From an uncultured Lachnospiraceae bacterium (lineage in GTDB: Bacteria; Bacillota; Clostridia; Lachnospirales; Lachnospiraceae): a stretch of 61,642 nucleotides of DNA. Every line of letters begins with the position of its first letter. Within the stretch, counting starts at the first letter, position 1. Positions 26,287 to 35,693 of the stretch are shown piece by piece. The position numbers and the translations under genes were made by a program. Under the pieces are notes generated by a model, which did not search any database, was not told the origin of the DNA, and saw only the letters and a program-made list of their open reading frames with translations. The DNA lies in assembly GCA_910585215.1 (NCBI GenBank), contig CAJUDQ010000001.1:155166-216807 (forward strand), in the 5' to 3' direction.

Positions 26287-27399
26287 CTAGTTTGTAATAA
26301 CTTTTTCTGTCTCTTTGTCGAATACATGAAGCTTATTCAAATCAAACGCAAACTTCACAGTATCACCGATTCTTGCTGTTGTACGAGGATTTACTCTCGC
26401 TGTACAATCTGTACCTGCTACTTCAAAATACAGGAATACTTCTGCACCAAGCAGCTCGTATAACTTAATCTTTGTCTCAATAACTGATTCTGGCTTGCTT
26501 GCAATCATAACTTCATCATCATGAATATCTTCCGGACGAATACCCATTACTACTTTCTTTCCTACATATCCTGAATCTACCAGAGTCTTTGCCTGTCCTT
26601 CCGGAACGGTAATCTTTTCCTGACCAAACTGCAATTTTACAGTTCCATTTTCCTGAACTACTTCCGCATCGATAAAGTTCATTGCCGGTGAGCCCATGAA
26701 ACCTGCTACGAAGAGATTTACAGGATAATTGTAAAGATTGATAGGAGAATCACACTGCTGAATAATACCATCCTTCATAACTACGATTCTGGTACCAAGT
26801 GTCATAGCCTCTGTCTGGTCATGTGTTACATAAATAATTGTTGCTTCCAGTCTCTTATGCAGCTTGGAAATCTCAACACGCATCTGTACTCTCAGCTTTG
26901 CATCAAGGTTTGATAAAGGCTCATCCATAAGGAATACCTTTGGTTCACGAACAATTGCACGGCCCATCGCAACTCTCTGTCTCTGACCACCTGAAAGAGC
27001 CTTTGGCTTACGGTCAAGCAGATGCTCAAGGTCAAGGATTCTTGCTGCCTCATGTACTAATTTGCTAATCTGGTCCTTTGGTGTCTTTCTTAATTTCAGA
27101 CCAAATGCCATATTATCAAATACAGACATATGCGGATACAAAGCGTAGTTCTGGAATACCATCGCAATATCTCTGTCCTTTGGCTCTACATCGTTTACCA
27201 GCTTATCTCCTATGTATAACTCACCTGAACTGATTTCCTCAAGTCCTGCAACCATACGAAGAGTGGTAGACTTACCGCATCCTGAAGGTCCTACGAAAAT
27301 GATAAACTCCTTATCAGCGATTTCAAGATTGAAATCCTTAACAGCTACAAATCCGTTCGGATAAACTTTACTGATGTTTCTTAATGATAAACTTGCCAT
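26287..27399 (-). CDS. ugpC: Sugar ABC transporter ATP-binding protein (UgpC/MsmK family)
   Basis: 370 residues. Walker A VGPSGCGKSTTLRMVAG, Q-loop MVFQNYALYPHMSV, signature LSGGQRQRVAMGRAIVREP, Walker B VFLMDEPLSNLD, switch His TIIYVTHDQTEAM. A C-terminal TOBE/regulatory domain (about 240-370; MGIRPEDIHDDE) is typical of carbohydrate importers. It stands alone with its own terminator and no permease beside it, as for MsmK-type ATPases that serve several sugar transporters. Confidence 0.92.
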   Translation of the reverse strand: MASLSLRNISKVYPNGFVAVKDFNLEIADKEFIIFVGPSGCGKSTTLRMVAGLEEISSGELYIGDKLVNDVEPKDRDIAMVFQNYALYPHMSVFDNMAFGLKLRKTPKDQISKLVHEAARILDLEHLLDRKPKALSGGQRQRVAMGRAIVREPKVFLMDEPLSNLDAKLRVQMRVEISKLHKRLEATIIYVTHDQTEAMTLGTRIVVMKDGIIQQCDSPINLYNYPVNLFVAGFMGSPAMNFIDAEVVQENGTVKLQFGQEKITVPEGQAKTLVDSGYVGKKVVMGIRPEDIHDDEVMIASKPESVIETKIKLYELLGAEVFLYFEVAGTDCTARVNPRTTARIGDTVKFAFDLNKLHVFDKETEKVITN

Positions 27400-27537
27400 T
27401 ATTTACTTCCTCCAAAAAAGTCTTATTTTTATGTTTTACTTATTATACAACAAATTCAATGATATTGCTATATCACATTGTACTGAAATCCTGTCAAATA
27501 TTTTAGTCAATTTGTACAACAAAATTTCATAAAGCTG

Positions 27538-27912
27538 TTATTTGATTCCAACTGCTTCTATTTCAATAAGAACATCTTTTGGAAGCCTTGCTACCTCCAC
27601 ACAGGAACGTGCCGGACAATCTTTTGTAAAAAATTCGGAATATATGGTGTTAATCTTTGCAAAATCATCCATATTTTTAATAAATACAGTTGTTTTAATT
27701 ACATTGTCCGGAGTTACCCCTGCCTCCTGAAGAAGTGCGATAAGATTTCCTATCGCCTGTCTTGCCTGTGCCTCAATCCCCTCTGGAATTTCTCCTGTCG
27801 GCGGATTTACAGGAATTACCCCTGATGTAAATACCATTCCGTTTACTTCAATTGCCTGCGAATATGGTCCAATTGCAGCCGGTGCTTTATCCGTACTGAT
27901 TATGTTTTTCAT
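27538..27912 (-). CDS. ridA: RidA-family enamine/imine deaminase
   Basis: 124 residues, full family length. Motifs: IISTDKAPAAIGPYSQAI, VFTSGVIPVNPPTGEIP, and the signature PARSCVEVARLPKDVLIEIEAVGI with the conserved Arg. It hydrolyses reactive enamines from PLP enzymes such as serine/threonine dehydratase, preventing damage by 2-aminoacrylate. Monocistronic by spacing. Confidence 0.95.
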   Translation of the reverse strand: MKNIISTDKAPAAIGPYSQAIEVNGMVFTSGVIPVNPPTGEIPEGIEAQARQAIGNLIALLQEAGVTPDNVIKTTVFIKNMDDFAKINTIYSEFFTKDCPARSCVEVARLPKDVLIEIEAVGIK

Positions 27913-28022
27913 GTGAAAACACCTCCATCTAAATTTTATTTATACAGCATATACAGCAGCTCCAAGCTGACTGTATGGACAAATTATACAAAATCTGTCA
28001 AAGCTGTAATATACCAAATACT

Positions 28023-28865
28023 TTATACGATTTTAATGCTTTTTTCTCCAATTTCTATTTTTCTCTGTTTATAAAGTCTGCCTACGCCTCTCTTAAACGC
28101 TGATTTGCTCATGTGAAAATCCTTCTCTATCAGCTCTGGAGCCGCCTTATCATTATAAGAAAGCATGCCGCCCAATTCCTCTATTTTTTTCAGAATCAAC
28201 TCTGCATCCTTGTCCATCTGCTCGTATGCTTTCTGTCGAATACTGAGATTCAGTTTTCCGTCTTCTCTTACACTTGTCACTCTTGCTTCAATTTTCTGAC
28301 CTACTCTAAGCTCCTGATAAATTTCCTGTGCCGGTATCATGGCCGCATACTGACAGTCAACCGCTACAAATGCCCCAAGTTCTTTTTTTATATCATAAAT
28401 AACTCCACTGACAATATCATCTTTTTCATAATCTCCAGCAAGCTTCATATATTTGTATACATTCATGGTAGCAGCCAGCCTTGAGGATTTGTCCAGATAC
28501 AGAGCCACCAGATATTCCTCTCCAGGCATTACCCGACAGGTCTGTTCTTTAAACGGCAAAAACAAATCTTTTTCCAGTCCCCAGTCAAGAAAGGCTCCTA
28601 TTTTTGTTACATCATTCACCTTGAGCACTGACAACTCATCCAACAAAATTTTCGGCTTTGCCGTAGTCGAAATCAGTCTGTCTGCAGAATCTCTGTAAAG
28701 AAATACCTTTATTTTATCTCCAAGCTCTGCATGCTCCGGTACCTGCCTGATTGGAAGAAGCACTCTTTCCTCCTCTTTTTCCGCCGGATAATGCTCTGAC
28801 AGATATACACCAAAATCCGTTTTTTTCACAATATATAATGTCTGATAATTTCCAATTTTTATCAT
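28023..28865 (-). CDS. cvfB: CvfB-like S1 RNA-binding protein
   Basis: 280 residues. S1-like domains: about 1-60, about 75-135 (DVTKIGAFLDWGLEKDLFLPFKEQ) and about 150-215 (VSGVIYDIKKELGAFVAVDCQYAAMIPAQEI). A C-terminal winged helix follows (about 225-280; DFHMSKSAFKRGVGRLYKQRKIEI). This matches the YitL/CvfB family, RNA-binding proteins that influence virulence-factor expression in staphylococci. The start ATG at 28865 follows GAGGA. Confidence 0.88.
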   Translation of the reverse strand: MIKIGNYQTLYIVKKTDFGVYLSEHYPAEKEEERVLLPIRQVPEHAELGDKIKVFLYRDSADRLISTTAKPKILLDELSVLKVNDVTKIGAFLDWGLEKDLFLPFKEQTCRVMPGEEYLVALYLDKSSRLAATMNVYKYMKLAGDYEKDDIVSGVIYDIKKELGAFVAVDCQYAAMIPAQEIYQELRVGQKIEARVTSVREDGKLNLSIRQKAYEQMDKDAELILKKIEELGGMLSYNDKAAPELIEKDFHMSKSAFKRGVGRLYKQRKIEIGEKSIKIV

Positions 28866-28930
28866 AAATCCTCCTCAAAAAATTATACAATTCATACAAT
28901 CTGCACGCCCAATCACTATTTATCTGTTTA

Positions 28931-28958
28931 CATACTCACGACTAAAGTCACAAGTATG
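28931..28958 (-). repeat. Imperfect hairpin of unknown role
   Basis: In minus RNA, CATACTTGTGACT pairs with AGTCGTGAGTATG: 13 bp including three G-U pairs around a 2-nt loop. It lies in the 165-base gap between tRNA-Gln and cvfB, downstream of the tRNA terminator. There is no U-run, and it could be a trace of a small mobile element. Confidence 0.35.
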
Positions 28959-29002
28959 TGTTCGCTTTCTGTCAAATTTTAACCGCATTGACTGCCAAAA
29001 AA

Positions 29003-29026
29003 ATAGCAGCTTTTGAAAGCTGCTAT
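29003..29026 (-). terminator. tRNA-Gln terminator
   Basis: ATAGCAGCTT and AAGCTGCTAT form a perfect 10-bp stem with a 4-nt loop, six bases after the tRNA 3' end, followed by TTTTTTT in minus orientation. Confidence 0.88.
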
Positions 29027-29031
29027 CATAA

Positions 29032-29104
29032 CTGGCCCACAAGGATTCGAACCTTGAAAATGCTGGAGTCAGAGTCCAGTGCCTTACCATTTGGCGATGG
29101 GCCA
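29032..29104 (-). tRNA. tRNA-Gln (anticodon CTG)
   Basis: Seven-pair acceptor stem (TGGCCCA/TGGGCCA), D stem GCC/GGC, anticodon stem CTGGA/TCCAG with loop CTCTGAC (anticodon CTG, reads CAG) and T-arm CAAGG-TTCGAAT-CCTTG. The discriminator base is G. CCA is not encoded. Followed by a strong terminator. Confidence 0.95.
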
Positions 29105-29170
29105 ATGTCCTGACGACAGATAATATTATAACATATTCTCAAAAAAAAGCAAGTACTTTTTTTAATTTTT

Positions 29171-30364
29171 TCAAAAAATATGCTCCAGAATAAAATCCAG
29201 AATCTCTTTTGCAACTTCCTTCTTTGTCATAATTGATTTTTCCAGTACCTTATCTCTGGTAATAAATGTAACAATATTGGTATCTGTCCCAAATCCGGCA
29301 CCTTTCTGTTTTAAATTATTGGCAACAATCATATCAGCTTTTTTCTCCTCCAGCTTTCTTCTGGAATTTTCCACCATATTCTCTGTTTCCATCGAAAACC
29401 CGCAGATAAACTGATTTTCTTTTCTGTGCTCTCCAATATATTTTAAAATATCTTCTGTCCTTTCAAGATTTATCGATATATCCCCTTCTTTTTTCTTAAT
29501 TTTCTCATCGGCAGGATTTATTGGCCTGTAATCTGCCACTGCTGCCGATTTTATAATAATATCCTGTTCATTCATATGCTCTGCTACCGCCTCAAACATA
29601 TCCCTTGCAGAAATCACAGGAATTACCTTTACAAACGGCGGCGGCGAAATGCTTGTTTTTCCTGTTACAAGTGTTACATCCGCCCCTCGCAGCATTGCAT
29701 TTTCAGCAAGAGCATATCCCATTTTTCCTGTAGAATGATTGGAAATAAATCTTACAGGGTCTATTTTTTCTATTGTCGGTCCTGCTGTCACAAGCACTTT
29801 TTTTCCTGCCATATCCTTTTTCAATGCCAGCTCTCTTAAAATATAGTCAAACAGGACCTGTTCCGAAGGCATTTTCCCAATTCCCTCATCTCCGCATGCC
29901 AGATGTCCGGTATCCGGTGTAACAACCTCCATTTCATACTGTTTCAGTTTTCTGATATTATCCTGTACAATTGGATTCAAATACATATTGGTATTCATGG
30001 CAGGAGCAATTATTTTTTTGCATCTGCATGCCATAATTGTAGTGGTAAGCATATCATCTGCAATTCCATTCACTATTTTTCCAATTACGTTTGCAGAAGC
30101 CGGAGCTACCATAACAAGGTCTGTCTCTTTGGCCAGTGATACATGTTCTACATTATACTGAAAATTTCTATCAAAAGTATCAATCAGGCATTTATTTCCT
30201 GTGAGCGTTTCAAATGTAATCGGATTAATAAAATTTACTGCATTCTCCGTCATCAATACTGTTACATCCGCATTCTGTTTTTTGAGCATACTGGCAAGAT
30301 TTGCTATTTTATAAGCAGCAATACTTCCTGTCACAGCCAGCACAATTTTTTTTCCTTTCAACAT
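29171..30364 (-). CDS. coaBC: Bifunctional phosphopantothenoylcysteine decarboxylase/synthase
   Basis: 397 residues. N-terminal CoaC flavoprotein domain (KGKKIVLAVTGSIAAYKIANL; PAMNTNMYLNP, with the substrate-binding clamp and catalytic residues ACGDEGIGKMPS). C-terminal CoaB ligase domain from about 185 (KVLVTAGPTIEKIDPVRFISNHSTGKMGYALAE). Coenzyme A synthesis from 4'-phosphopantothenate. ATG 30364 was chosen for the GAGGG upstream. Follows coaX by 16 bases, so the two genes form a CoA operon. Confidence 0.95.
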   Translation of the reverse strand: MLKGKKIVLAVTGSIAAYKIANLASMLKKQNADVTVLMTENAVNFINPITFETLTGNKCLIDTFDRNFQYNVEHVSLAKETDLVMVAPASANVIGKIVNGIADDMLTTTIMACRCKKIIAPAMNTNMYLNPIVQDNIRKLKQYEMEVVTPDTGHLACGDEGIGKMPSEQVLFDYILRELALKKDMAGKKVLVTAGPTIEKIDPVRFISNHSTGKMGYALAENAMLRGADVTLVTGKTSISPPPFVKVIPVISARDMFEAVAEHMNEQDIIIKSAAVADYRPINPADEKIKKKEGDISINLERTEDILKYIGEHRKENQFICGFSMETENMVENSRRKLEEKKADMIVANNLKQKGAGFGTDTNIVTFITRDKVLEKSIMTKKEVAKEILDFILEHIF

Positions 30365-30380
30365 TATCAGCCCTCTTTTC

Positions 30381-31166
30381 TTATCTCTTTTCCTGTTTTT
30401 CTGCATTCTGAAGGTCATAGATAATCTTTAATCCCTTCAGCAGCAGCTCTTCATCCACTGTTACCGCCCTTTTGCAATGTGGAATAATCGTTCCCGCAAG
30501 TCCGCCTGTCGCTACTACTGTACAGTGATATCCGAGCTCCTGTTCCATCCGTTCAATCATTCCATCCAGACATGCTGCATGGCCGAAAATAATCCCGCTT
30601 TTCATACAATCTATGGTATTTTTTCCAATATATTTTGCTGGTGCACAAAGACTTACCTTAAAAAGCTGCGCCGCCTTGGAAACAAGAGAGTCCGCTGAAA
30701 CTCCGACTCCCGGCATAATACAGCCTCCAATATAATTTCTGTTTTTGTCTACCACTGATACTGTTGTGGCAGTACCAATATCTATAATAATAAGTGGAGC
30801 TCCGTATTCATTTACACCTGCCACTGCATCCACCACAAGGTCGCTGCCGAGCTGTCGGGGATTATCCATAAGAATATTCAGCCCCGTTTTAATACCAGAA
30901 CCGACAATATATGGAGAAACACCAATCAGCTTTTCTATCGCCGCCTTGATAATATTTACCAGAGGAGGTACAACAGACGAAAGAATTGCTCCCGTAATAC
31001 ATGTGTTTTCTATCTTGTATAAATCCAGAACCGTTTTAAATAACACATAATATTCCAGCTCTGTCTTTGAATGGTCTGTTGCCATTCGCTCCTCAAAATA
31101 AATTTTTTCATTGTCAATACAGCCAATAACTATATTGGTATTTCCCATATCAATCGCCAATATCAT
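30381..31166 (-). CDS. coaX: Type III pantothenate kinase
   Basis: 261 residues. ASKHA-fold motifs: ILAIDMGNTNIVIG (phosphate 1), LGSDLVVDAVAG, IIIDIGTATTVSVVD (phosphate 2) and GGCIMPGVGVS. CoaX uses ATP to phosphorylate pantothenate, the first CoA step. ATG 31166 has GGAGG upstream. Shares an operon with coaBC, and the CapA-like gene lies 21 bases upstream. Confidence 0.95.
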   Translation of the reverse strand: MILAIDMGNTNIVIGCIDNEKIYFEERMATDHSKTELEYYVLFKTVLDLYKIENTCITGAILSSVVPPLVNIIKAAIEKLIGVSPYIVGSGIKTGLNILMDNPRQLGSDLVVDAVAGVNEYGAPLIIIDIGTATTVSVVDKNRNYIGGCIMPGVGVSADSLVSKAAQLFKVSLCAPAKYIGKNTIDCMKSGIIFGHAACLDGMIERMEQELGYHCTVVATGGLAGTIIPHCKRAVTVDEELLLKGLKIIYDLQNAEKQEKR

Positions 31167-31187
31167 AATATCCTCCAATGTTTAAGT

Positions 31188-32453
31188 CTATTCTTTATAC
31201 AAATCTCCAAATACCTGCCTGCACAGATTTTGCAGCATGCTCATGGAAAAAGTATCATCTATCGCCAAAATTGTACTGCGGGATGCCAGCTCATCATTGT
31301 AATCCTTTAATTTATATGTTGTTATTTCTCCACAGCCAAATACCCGATGAGTAACAAGAGGCGTCACGCCATAATCCTTTATAAACGCTTTTCCATTATT
31401 ATCCTTTTCCAGTGTAATTTCTGCCATAGCGCCAAGCATTCTCGGGGCTGCCTGCTGAGCTGAAATAAAATTACCCAGAGAATAATATACCAGCGTCTGG
31501 TTTCCAGAAGCACCGCTTATCCATTCCACAGGTTCTATTACATGAGGATGTGCGCCAAGAACAAGGTCAGCCCCATAGTCCGCAAAAAGCTGTGCCCATC
31601 TGCGCTGGCTTGAATCAGGTTCATAGACATATTCAGTGCCCCAGTGAGGATATACAATAGTAAAATCTGCAATTTCCTCTGCTCTCTGCAAATCTCTTTT
31701 TATCTTTTCTTCATCCAGAAGATTCACAAGATACGGTCGGTCGGATGGAAGCGCAATTCCATTTAAGCCATAAGTATAATTTAACATGGCTATTTTAAAT
31801 CCATCCTTTTCATAGACATAAATATTGTGATAATCCGCCTCTGTCCGGTTAAGTCCAAGATATTTTATCTGCGGGTATCTGCTGTCCCAGAAATTCATGC
31901 AGTTGTCTATTCCCTTCTGTCCTCTGTCCATGGAATGGTTGGTTGCATGCAAAACAACATCAAATCCGGCATTTACCAGTGCATCTCCGACCTCTTCTCT
32001 GCAATTAAAATCAGGATAACCACTGATTCCAAATTCTGCTCCTCCTATCATTACCTCCTGATTGACCACTGCCATATCAGCATTCTGTATATCCGATTTG
32101 ATATGGGTAAAAAAATGGTCATAATTGTAAGTTCCATCCGGCATTTCACCTGTATACTGAACCACATCATGAAGAAGCATATCTCCAATCATAACCAGCT
32201 TTACCTGAACAGGAGGCCTAAATTGTGATTCTGATTCCGGTTTCGTCTCTGTCTCCGTGTTTTTTTGCTGCCCACTATTGAAAGAAGCTGTTGTTGTCTG
32301 TTCTTTCGGCCTTGCCATTACTTCAATGTCAGTTTTACCCTTTGTTTCTGACGTTTTTTCAGAATTTTTCAGTGCTATTTCATGCCCTGTCAATATAAAA
32401 ATCAAAATTATGACGGAAACAAGCAACACTCTTATTTTTGTCTTATTATTCAT
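31188..32453 (-). CDS. CapA-family (PgsA-like) extracellular protein
   Basis: 421 residues. Signal anchor (about 8-24), a Lys/Thr/Glu/Ser-rich linker (about 30-82), then the CapA domain (PF09587): VKLVMIGDMLLHDVV, MAVVNQEVMIGG, VLHATNHSMDRGQKGIDN, VYPHWGTEYVYEPDSSQRRWAQLFADYGADLVLGAHPHV. This metallophosphoesterase-like domain occurs in capsule and poly-glutamate systems but is widespread in clostridia without them. No other capsule genes lie here, so its substrate is unknown. ATG 32453. Confidence 0.85.
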   Translation of the reverse strand: MNNKTKIRVLLVSVIILIFILTGHEIALKNSEKTSETKGKTDIEVMARPKEQTTTASFNSGQQKNTETETKPESESQFRPPVQVKLVMIGDMLLHDVVQYTGEMPDGTYNYDHFFTHIKSDIQNADMAVVNQEVMIGGAEFGISGYPDFNCREEVGDALVNAGFDVVLHATNHSMDRGQKGIDNCMNFWDSRYPQIKYLGLNRTEADYHNIYVYEKDGFKIAMLNYTYGLNGIALPSDRPYLVNLLDEEKIKRDLQRAEEIADFTIVYPHWGTEYVYEPDSSQRRWAQLFADYGADLVLGAHPHVIEPVEWISGASGNQTLVYYSLGNFISAQQAAPRMLGAMAEITLEKDNNGKAFIKDYGVTPLVTHRVFGCGEITTYKLKDYNDELASRSTILAIDDTFSMSMLQNLCRQVFGDLYKE

Positions 32454-32560
32454 ATTATTTATACACCTTCGTATTTTTTACTATCATATAATGTTTTTGC
32501 CATATCGTCAATAGAAAGAAATACTTATAAAATAAATATTTCATCCAAAAAAACAGAAAA

Positions 32561-32582
32561 AGAGTATGAACGAACATACTCT
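32561..32582 (-). terminator. Terminator after the YesL-like gene
   Basis: AGAGTATG and CATACTCT (8 bp, 6-nt loop) followed by TTTTTCTG in minus orientation. Confidence 0.75.
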
Positions 32583-32643
32583 CTCCCTTTCATTTTTGAT
32601 CCTCTATATCATTGCGCAGGTTATTAATCCCTGTTTGATAATA

Positions 32644-33327
32644 TTATATCGTATCTTCCTCGAAACTCTCTTCTGCTTCCTCTTTTTCAATATAACTGTC
32701 AAACATCTTTTCATACAGATAGCTCTGCATAAAAGCATGCAATCCAGGCGACACCAGTGGCAAAATAATAAACAGTCCTCCCAGCCAGCCTATTGAAACA
32801 ATCAGAAGTGAGCCACCCAGTACCACTACTGTAAATGCCACTGATTCCAGTGCCAGCAACATATGCTGAAACAGAATCTGAACAGTAATGGAAAGAATTT
32901 CTTTTCCAGACAAATCAAATCTGGCTATCAATGGAAATATGGTATTTCCTATCATACAAAACAACACCGCCAGAAGAATCGTTCCTGCTCTCATAACATA
33001 GGCAAATCCGCCTGACATATACCGAAACACATACTGGCTGTTAATCAGCATAACGATTGTAACCAGCAAAGTCGGCATCCACATCAGAGTAGACTGCCAA
33101 AAATTATCCCGAAATGCTTTGAAATAATCTCCAAAAAAAGCAAACTGGCGCTCCTCTATCATTTTATTCAACACCGTATACATCGCTGTTGCAGATGCAC
33201 CTATGGTAACAACAGGGATACTTGTAACCAAAAACAATATGTTTAAAAGAAATACCCATCCAAGCTTTTTAAAAAATGAAAAAAAAGAATTTTCCAGATT
33301 GAGGAAGCCTTTTATACTATCTATCAT
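32644..33327 (-). CDS. YesL-like (DUF624) membrane protein
   Basis: 227 residues with about five membrane segments. Family marks: LNLENSFFSFFKKLGWVFLLNILFLVTSIPVVTIGASATAMYTVL and the end region LPLVSPGLHAFMQSYLYEKMF. DUF624 proteins often accompany sugar ABC transporters, but this one sits two bases after nfnB, probably co-transcribed. ATG 33327 fits domain start; the frame upstream of it is antisense-like low-quality sequence inside nfnB. Function not established. Confidence 0.82.
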   Translation of the reverse strand: MIDSIKGFLNLENSFFSFFKKLGWVFLLNILFLVTSIPVVTIGASATAMYTVLNKMIEERQFAFFGDYFKAFRDNFWQSTLMWMPTLLVTIVMLINSQYVFRYMSGGFAYVMRAGTILLAVLFCMIGNTIFPLIARFDLSGKEILSITVQILFQHMLLALESVAFTVVVLGGSLLIVSIGWLGGLFIILPLVSPGLHAFMQSYLYEKMFDSYIEKEEAEESFEEDTI

Positions 33328-33329
33328 AT

Positions 33330-34721
33330 CTATTTCGCCTTTATATATTCGTCGATAGACTGTGCTGCTGTTTTGCCAGCACCCATGGCAAGAATGACAG
33401 TTGCAGCTCCTGTAACCGCGTCCCCTCCAGCATAAATGCCCTCTCTTGAAGTCAGTCCTGTCTCTTCCTCTGCAATAATTCCGCCCCATTTCTGTGTAGC
33501 AAGACCTTCTGTTGTATTTTTAATCAGTGGATTTGGAGAAGTTCCAAGCGCCATAATCACACAGTCTACTGCTATTTCAAATTCCGAGCCTTCTTTAACC
33601 ACAGGCCTTCTTCTTCCCGATGCATCCGGCTCTCCAAGTTCCATTTCCACACAGCGAATACCTCCAACAAATCTATTTTCATCTGCAAGAATCTCCACAG
33701 GATTTGTCAGAAATTTGAAAATAATTCCCTCCTCTTCTGCATGGTCTACCTCTTCTGCTCTCGCCGGCAGCTCTGTACGGGAACGGCGGTAAATAATATA
33801 AACCTCCTCTGCACCAAGCCTCAATGCAGACCTCGCGGCATCCATTGCCACATTTCCTCCGCCTACAACCGCTACTCTCCTGCTGTGTTTAATTGGGGTA
33901 TCTGAATCTTCCTTATAGGATTTCATAAGATTTACCCTTGTCAGAAATTCATTGGCAGAATAAACCCCTTTAAGGTTTTCACCTGGTATATTCATAAACT
34001 TTGGAAGACCTGCACCAGAACCGATAAATACAGCTTCAAATCCATATTCTTCTTTCAGTTCGTCAATAGATAACACCTTTCCAATTACCATATTGGTTTC
34101 TATCTTTACACCGAGAGCTTTCAGTCCGTCGATTTCCTTCTGTACAATTGATTTTGGAAGACGAAACTCCGGAATTCCATAAACAAGCACACCGCCAGCC
34201 AGATGAAGCGCTTCAAACATGGTCACCTCATACCCCTTTTTGGCAAGCTCTCCCGCGCAGGTCAGACCTGCAGGACCGGAACCGATCACTGCCACCTTGT
34301 GTCCATTTGACTCCGGTTTTTTCAAGTCTTCCTTACAGTTTTCATTGTGGTAGTCAGCCACAAATCTTTCCAGACGTCCTATTCCTACAGGCTCAGCCTT
34401 AATTCCCCGCACACATTTCCCTTCACACTGGGTTTCCTGAGGACACACACGGCCACATACTGCCGGAAGTGAACTTGCCTGTGCAATCACCTGATAAGCT
34501 TCTTCAAACTTTCCCTCTGCGACTTCCTTTATAAATCCCGGAATATCAATATTGACCGGACATCCCGCTACGCAATTTTTTGTTTTGCAGTTCAGACACC
34601 TCTGTGCCTCATCTATTGCCTGTTCTTTTGTATATCCAAGTGCTACTTCATCAAAATTCTTATTTCGTATTTCCGGCGCCTGAACCGGCATTTCATTTTT
34701 CTTTGCTGACATATTCGGCAT
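33330..34721 (-). CDS. nfnB: NfnB-like large subunit (glutamate-synthase small-chain family oxidoreductase)
   Basis: 463 residues. N-terminal iron-sulfur region with CLNCKTKNCVAGCPVNIDIPGFI and CGRVCPQETQCEGKC. FAD-binding KVAVIGSGPAGLTCAGELAKKGY (about 147-170), NADPH-binding VAVVGGGNVAMDAARSALRLG, and the C-terminal FAD contact GIYAGGDAVTGAATVILAMGAGK. The three-base spacing after the FAD/NAD-binding subunit gene is the classic nfnAB layout: electron-bifurcating NAD-dependent ferredoxin:NADP+ oxidoreductase. A role as a stand-alone sulfide or glutamate-synthase-like partner is the alternative. Confidence 0.9.
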   Translation of the reverse strand: MPNMSAKKNEMPVQAPEIRNKNFDEVALGYTKEQAIDEAQRCLNCKTKNCVAGCPVNIDIPGFIKEVAEGKFEEAYQVIAQASSLPAVCGRVCPQETQCEGKCVRGIKAEPVGIGRLERFVADYHNENCKEDLKKPESNGHKVAVIGSGPAGLTCAGELAKKGYEVTMFEALHLAGGVLVYGIPEFRLPKSIVQKEIDGLKALGVKIETNMVIGKVLSIDELKEEYGFEAVFIGSGAGLPKFMNIPGENLKGVYSANEFLTRVNLMKSYKEDSDTPIKHSRRVAVVGGGNVAMDAARSALRLGAEEVYIIYRRSRTELPARAEEVDHAEEEGIIFKFLTNPVEILADENRFVGGIRCVEMELGEPDASGRRRPVVKEGSEFEIAVDCVIMALGTSPNPLIKNTTEGLATQKWGGIIAEEETGLTSREGIYAGGDAVTGAATVILAMGAGKTAAQSIDEYIKAK

Positions 34722-34723
34722 AA

Positions 34724-35566
34724 TTACTGTACCTCCTTTGTATATAAGTTACAGGTTTCTTCACGTTTTTTCTGTTCAAAAGGTCTGTACATTGTTCCCC
34801 TGTCCATTGCCTCATCAAAATCTACAAGGTGTCCGTCAAAATCCGGTCCATCTACACAGGCAAATTTTGTTTCACCACCCACTGTCAGTCTGCAGCCGCC
34901 ACACATTCCTGTTCCATCAACCATAATCGGATTCATGCTGACAATTGTTTTGATTCCATATTCCTTCGTGAGTGCACAGACAAACTTCATCATAATTACA
35001 GGGCCAATTGCAATGACTTCGTCATAGGTTTCACCACTTTCAATTAAATCCTTTAATGCATTTGTAACAAGTCCCTTTGTTCCCCATGTGCCATCATCTG
35101 ACATTTTTACAAATTTATCACTGACTTTCTCAAATTCTTCTTCCAGAATTACCAGCTCCTGTCCTCGAAAGCCCACAATGGAATGTACCTCTGCCCCCAG
35201 TTCATGAAGCTTCTTTGCCACAGGATATGCAATAGCACTTCCCACGCCTCCTCCGATAACTGCCACTTTTTTTAATCCTTCAAGCTCTGAAGCGGCTCCC
35301 AGAGGACCTACAAAATCCTGTATGTATTCCCCTTCCTTCAGATGTCCAAGCTTTTCTGTTGTAGCTCCCACCTTCTGAAAAATAATCGTAACCGTTCCGG
35401 CTGTTTTGTCTGTATCTGCTATTGTAAGAGGGATACGCTCTCCCTCCTCATCTGTCCTTAAAATAATAAACTGTCCTGGTTCTGCTTTTCTGGCGACCAG
35501 CGGAGCTTCAATATCCATACGGGTAACGGTTGGATTCAGTTCTGCTTTCTTTATAATCTTATACAT
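34724..35566 (-). CDS. nfnA: NfnA-like small subunit (FAD/NAD- and 2Fe-2S-binding)
   Basis: 280 residues. Ferredoxin-reductase fold: PGQFIILRTDEEGERIPLTIAD (FAD), VAVIGGGVGSAIAYPVAKKLHELG (NAD) and the 2Fe-2S ligands near MCGGCRLTVGGETKFACVDGPDFDG. Annotated in many genomes as sulfide/dihydroorotate dehydrogenase-like. With the NfnB gene it should couple ferredoxin, NADH and NADP+ pools. First gene of the operon, with a promoter at 35665-35693. ATG 35566. Confidence 0.9.
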   Translation of the reverse strand: MYKIIKKAELNPTVTRMDIEAPLVARKAEPGQFIILRTDEEGERIPLTIADTDKTAGTVTIIFQKVGATTEKLGHLKEGEYIQDFVGPLGAASELEGLKKVAVIGGGVGSAIAYPVAKKLHELGAEVHSIVGFRGQELVILEEEFEKVSDKFVKMSDDGTWGTKGLVTNALKDLIESGETYDEVIAIGPVIMMKFVCALTKEYGIKTIVSMNPIMVDGTGMCGGCRLTVGGETKFACVDGPDFDGHLVDFDEAMDRGTMYRPFEQKKREETCNLYTKEVQ

Positions 35567-35664
35567 AAGATTTGTTCTCTCCTTTCAACCTTTGCAATAC
35601 ATGCATATAATTTCTATCACATGCAGTTTTTATAACATACCAATTTTATAATACACCGGTTTTT

Positions 35665-35693
35665 ATAGTATCATATTTCTTTGATAAATTCAA
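35665..35693 (-). promoter_or_regulatory. Promoter of the nfnA-nfnB operon
   Basis: TTGAAT, 17 bp, TACTAT about 100 bases ahead of nfnA. The -35 region overlaps the short palindrome TTGAATTTATCAA. The rest of the gap (35694-36089) is very AT-rich, with a palindrome at 35900-35921 and the long hairpin at 35998-36049. Confidence 0.6.

Noticed and set aside
28920..29214. Two short minus frames covering the tRNA-Gln gene
   Set aside because: They run across the tRNA and its terminator; the tRNA structure is unambiguous.
33328..33489. N-terminal extension of the YesL-like protein
   Set aside because: The extra 54 codons lie in the end of nfnB in another frame and read as Cys/Arg-rich nonsense; the DUF624 domain starts at 33327.
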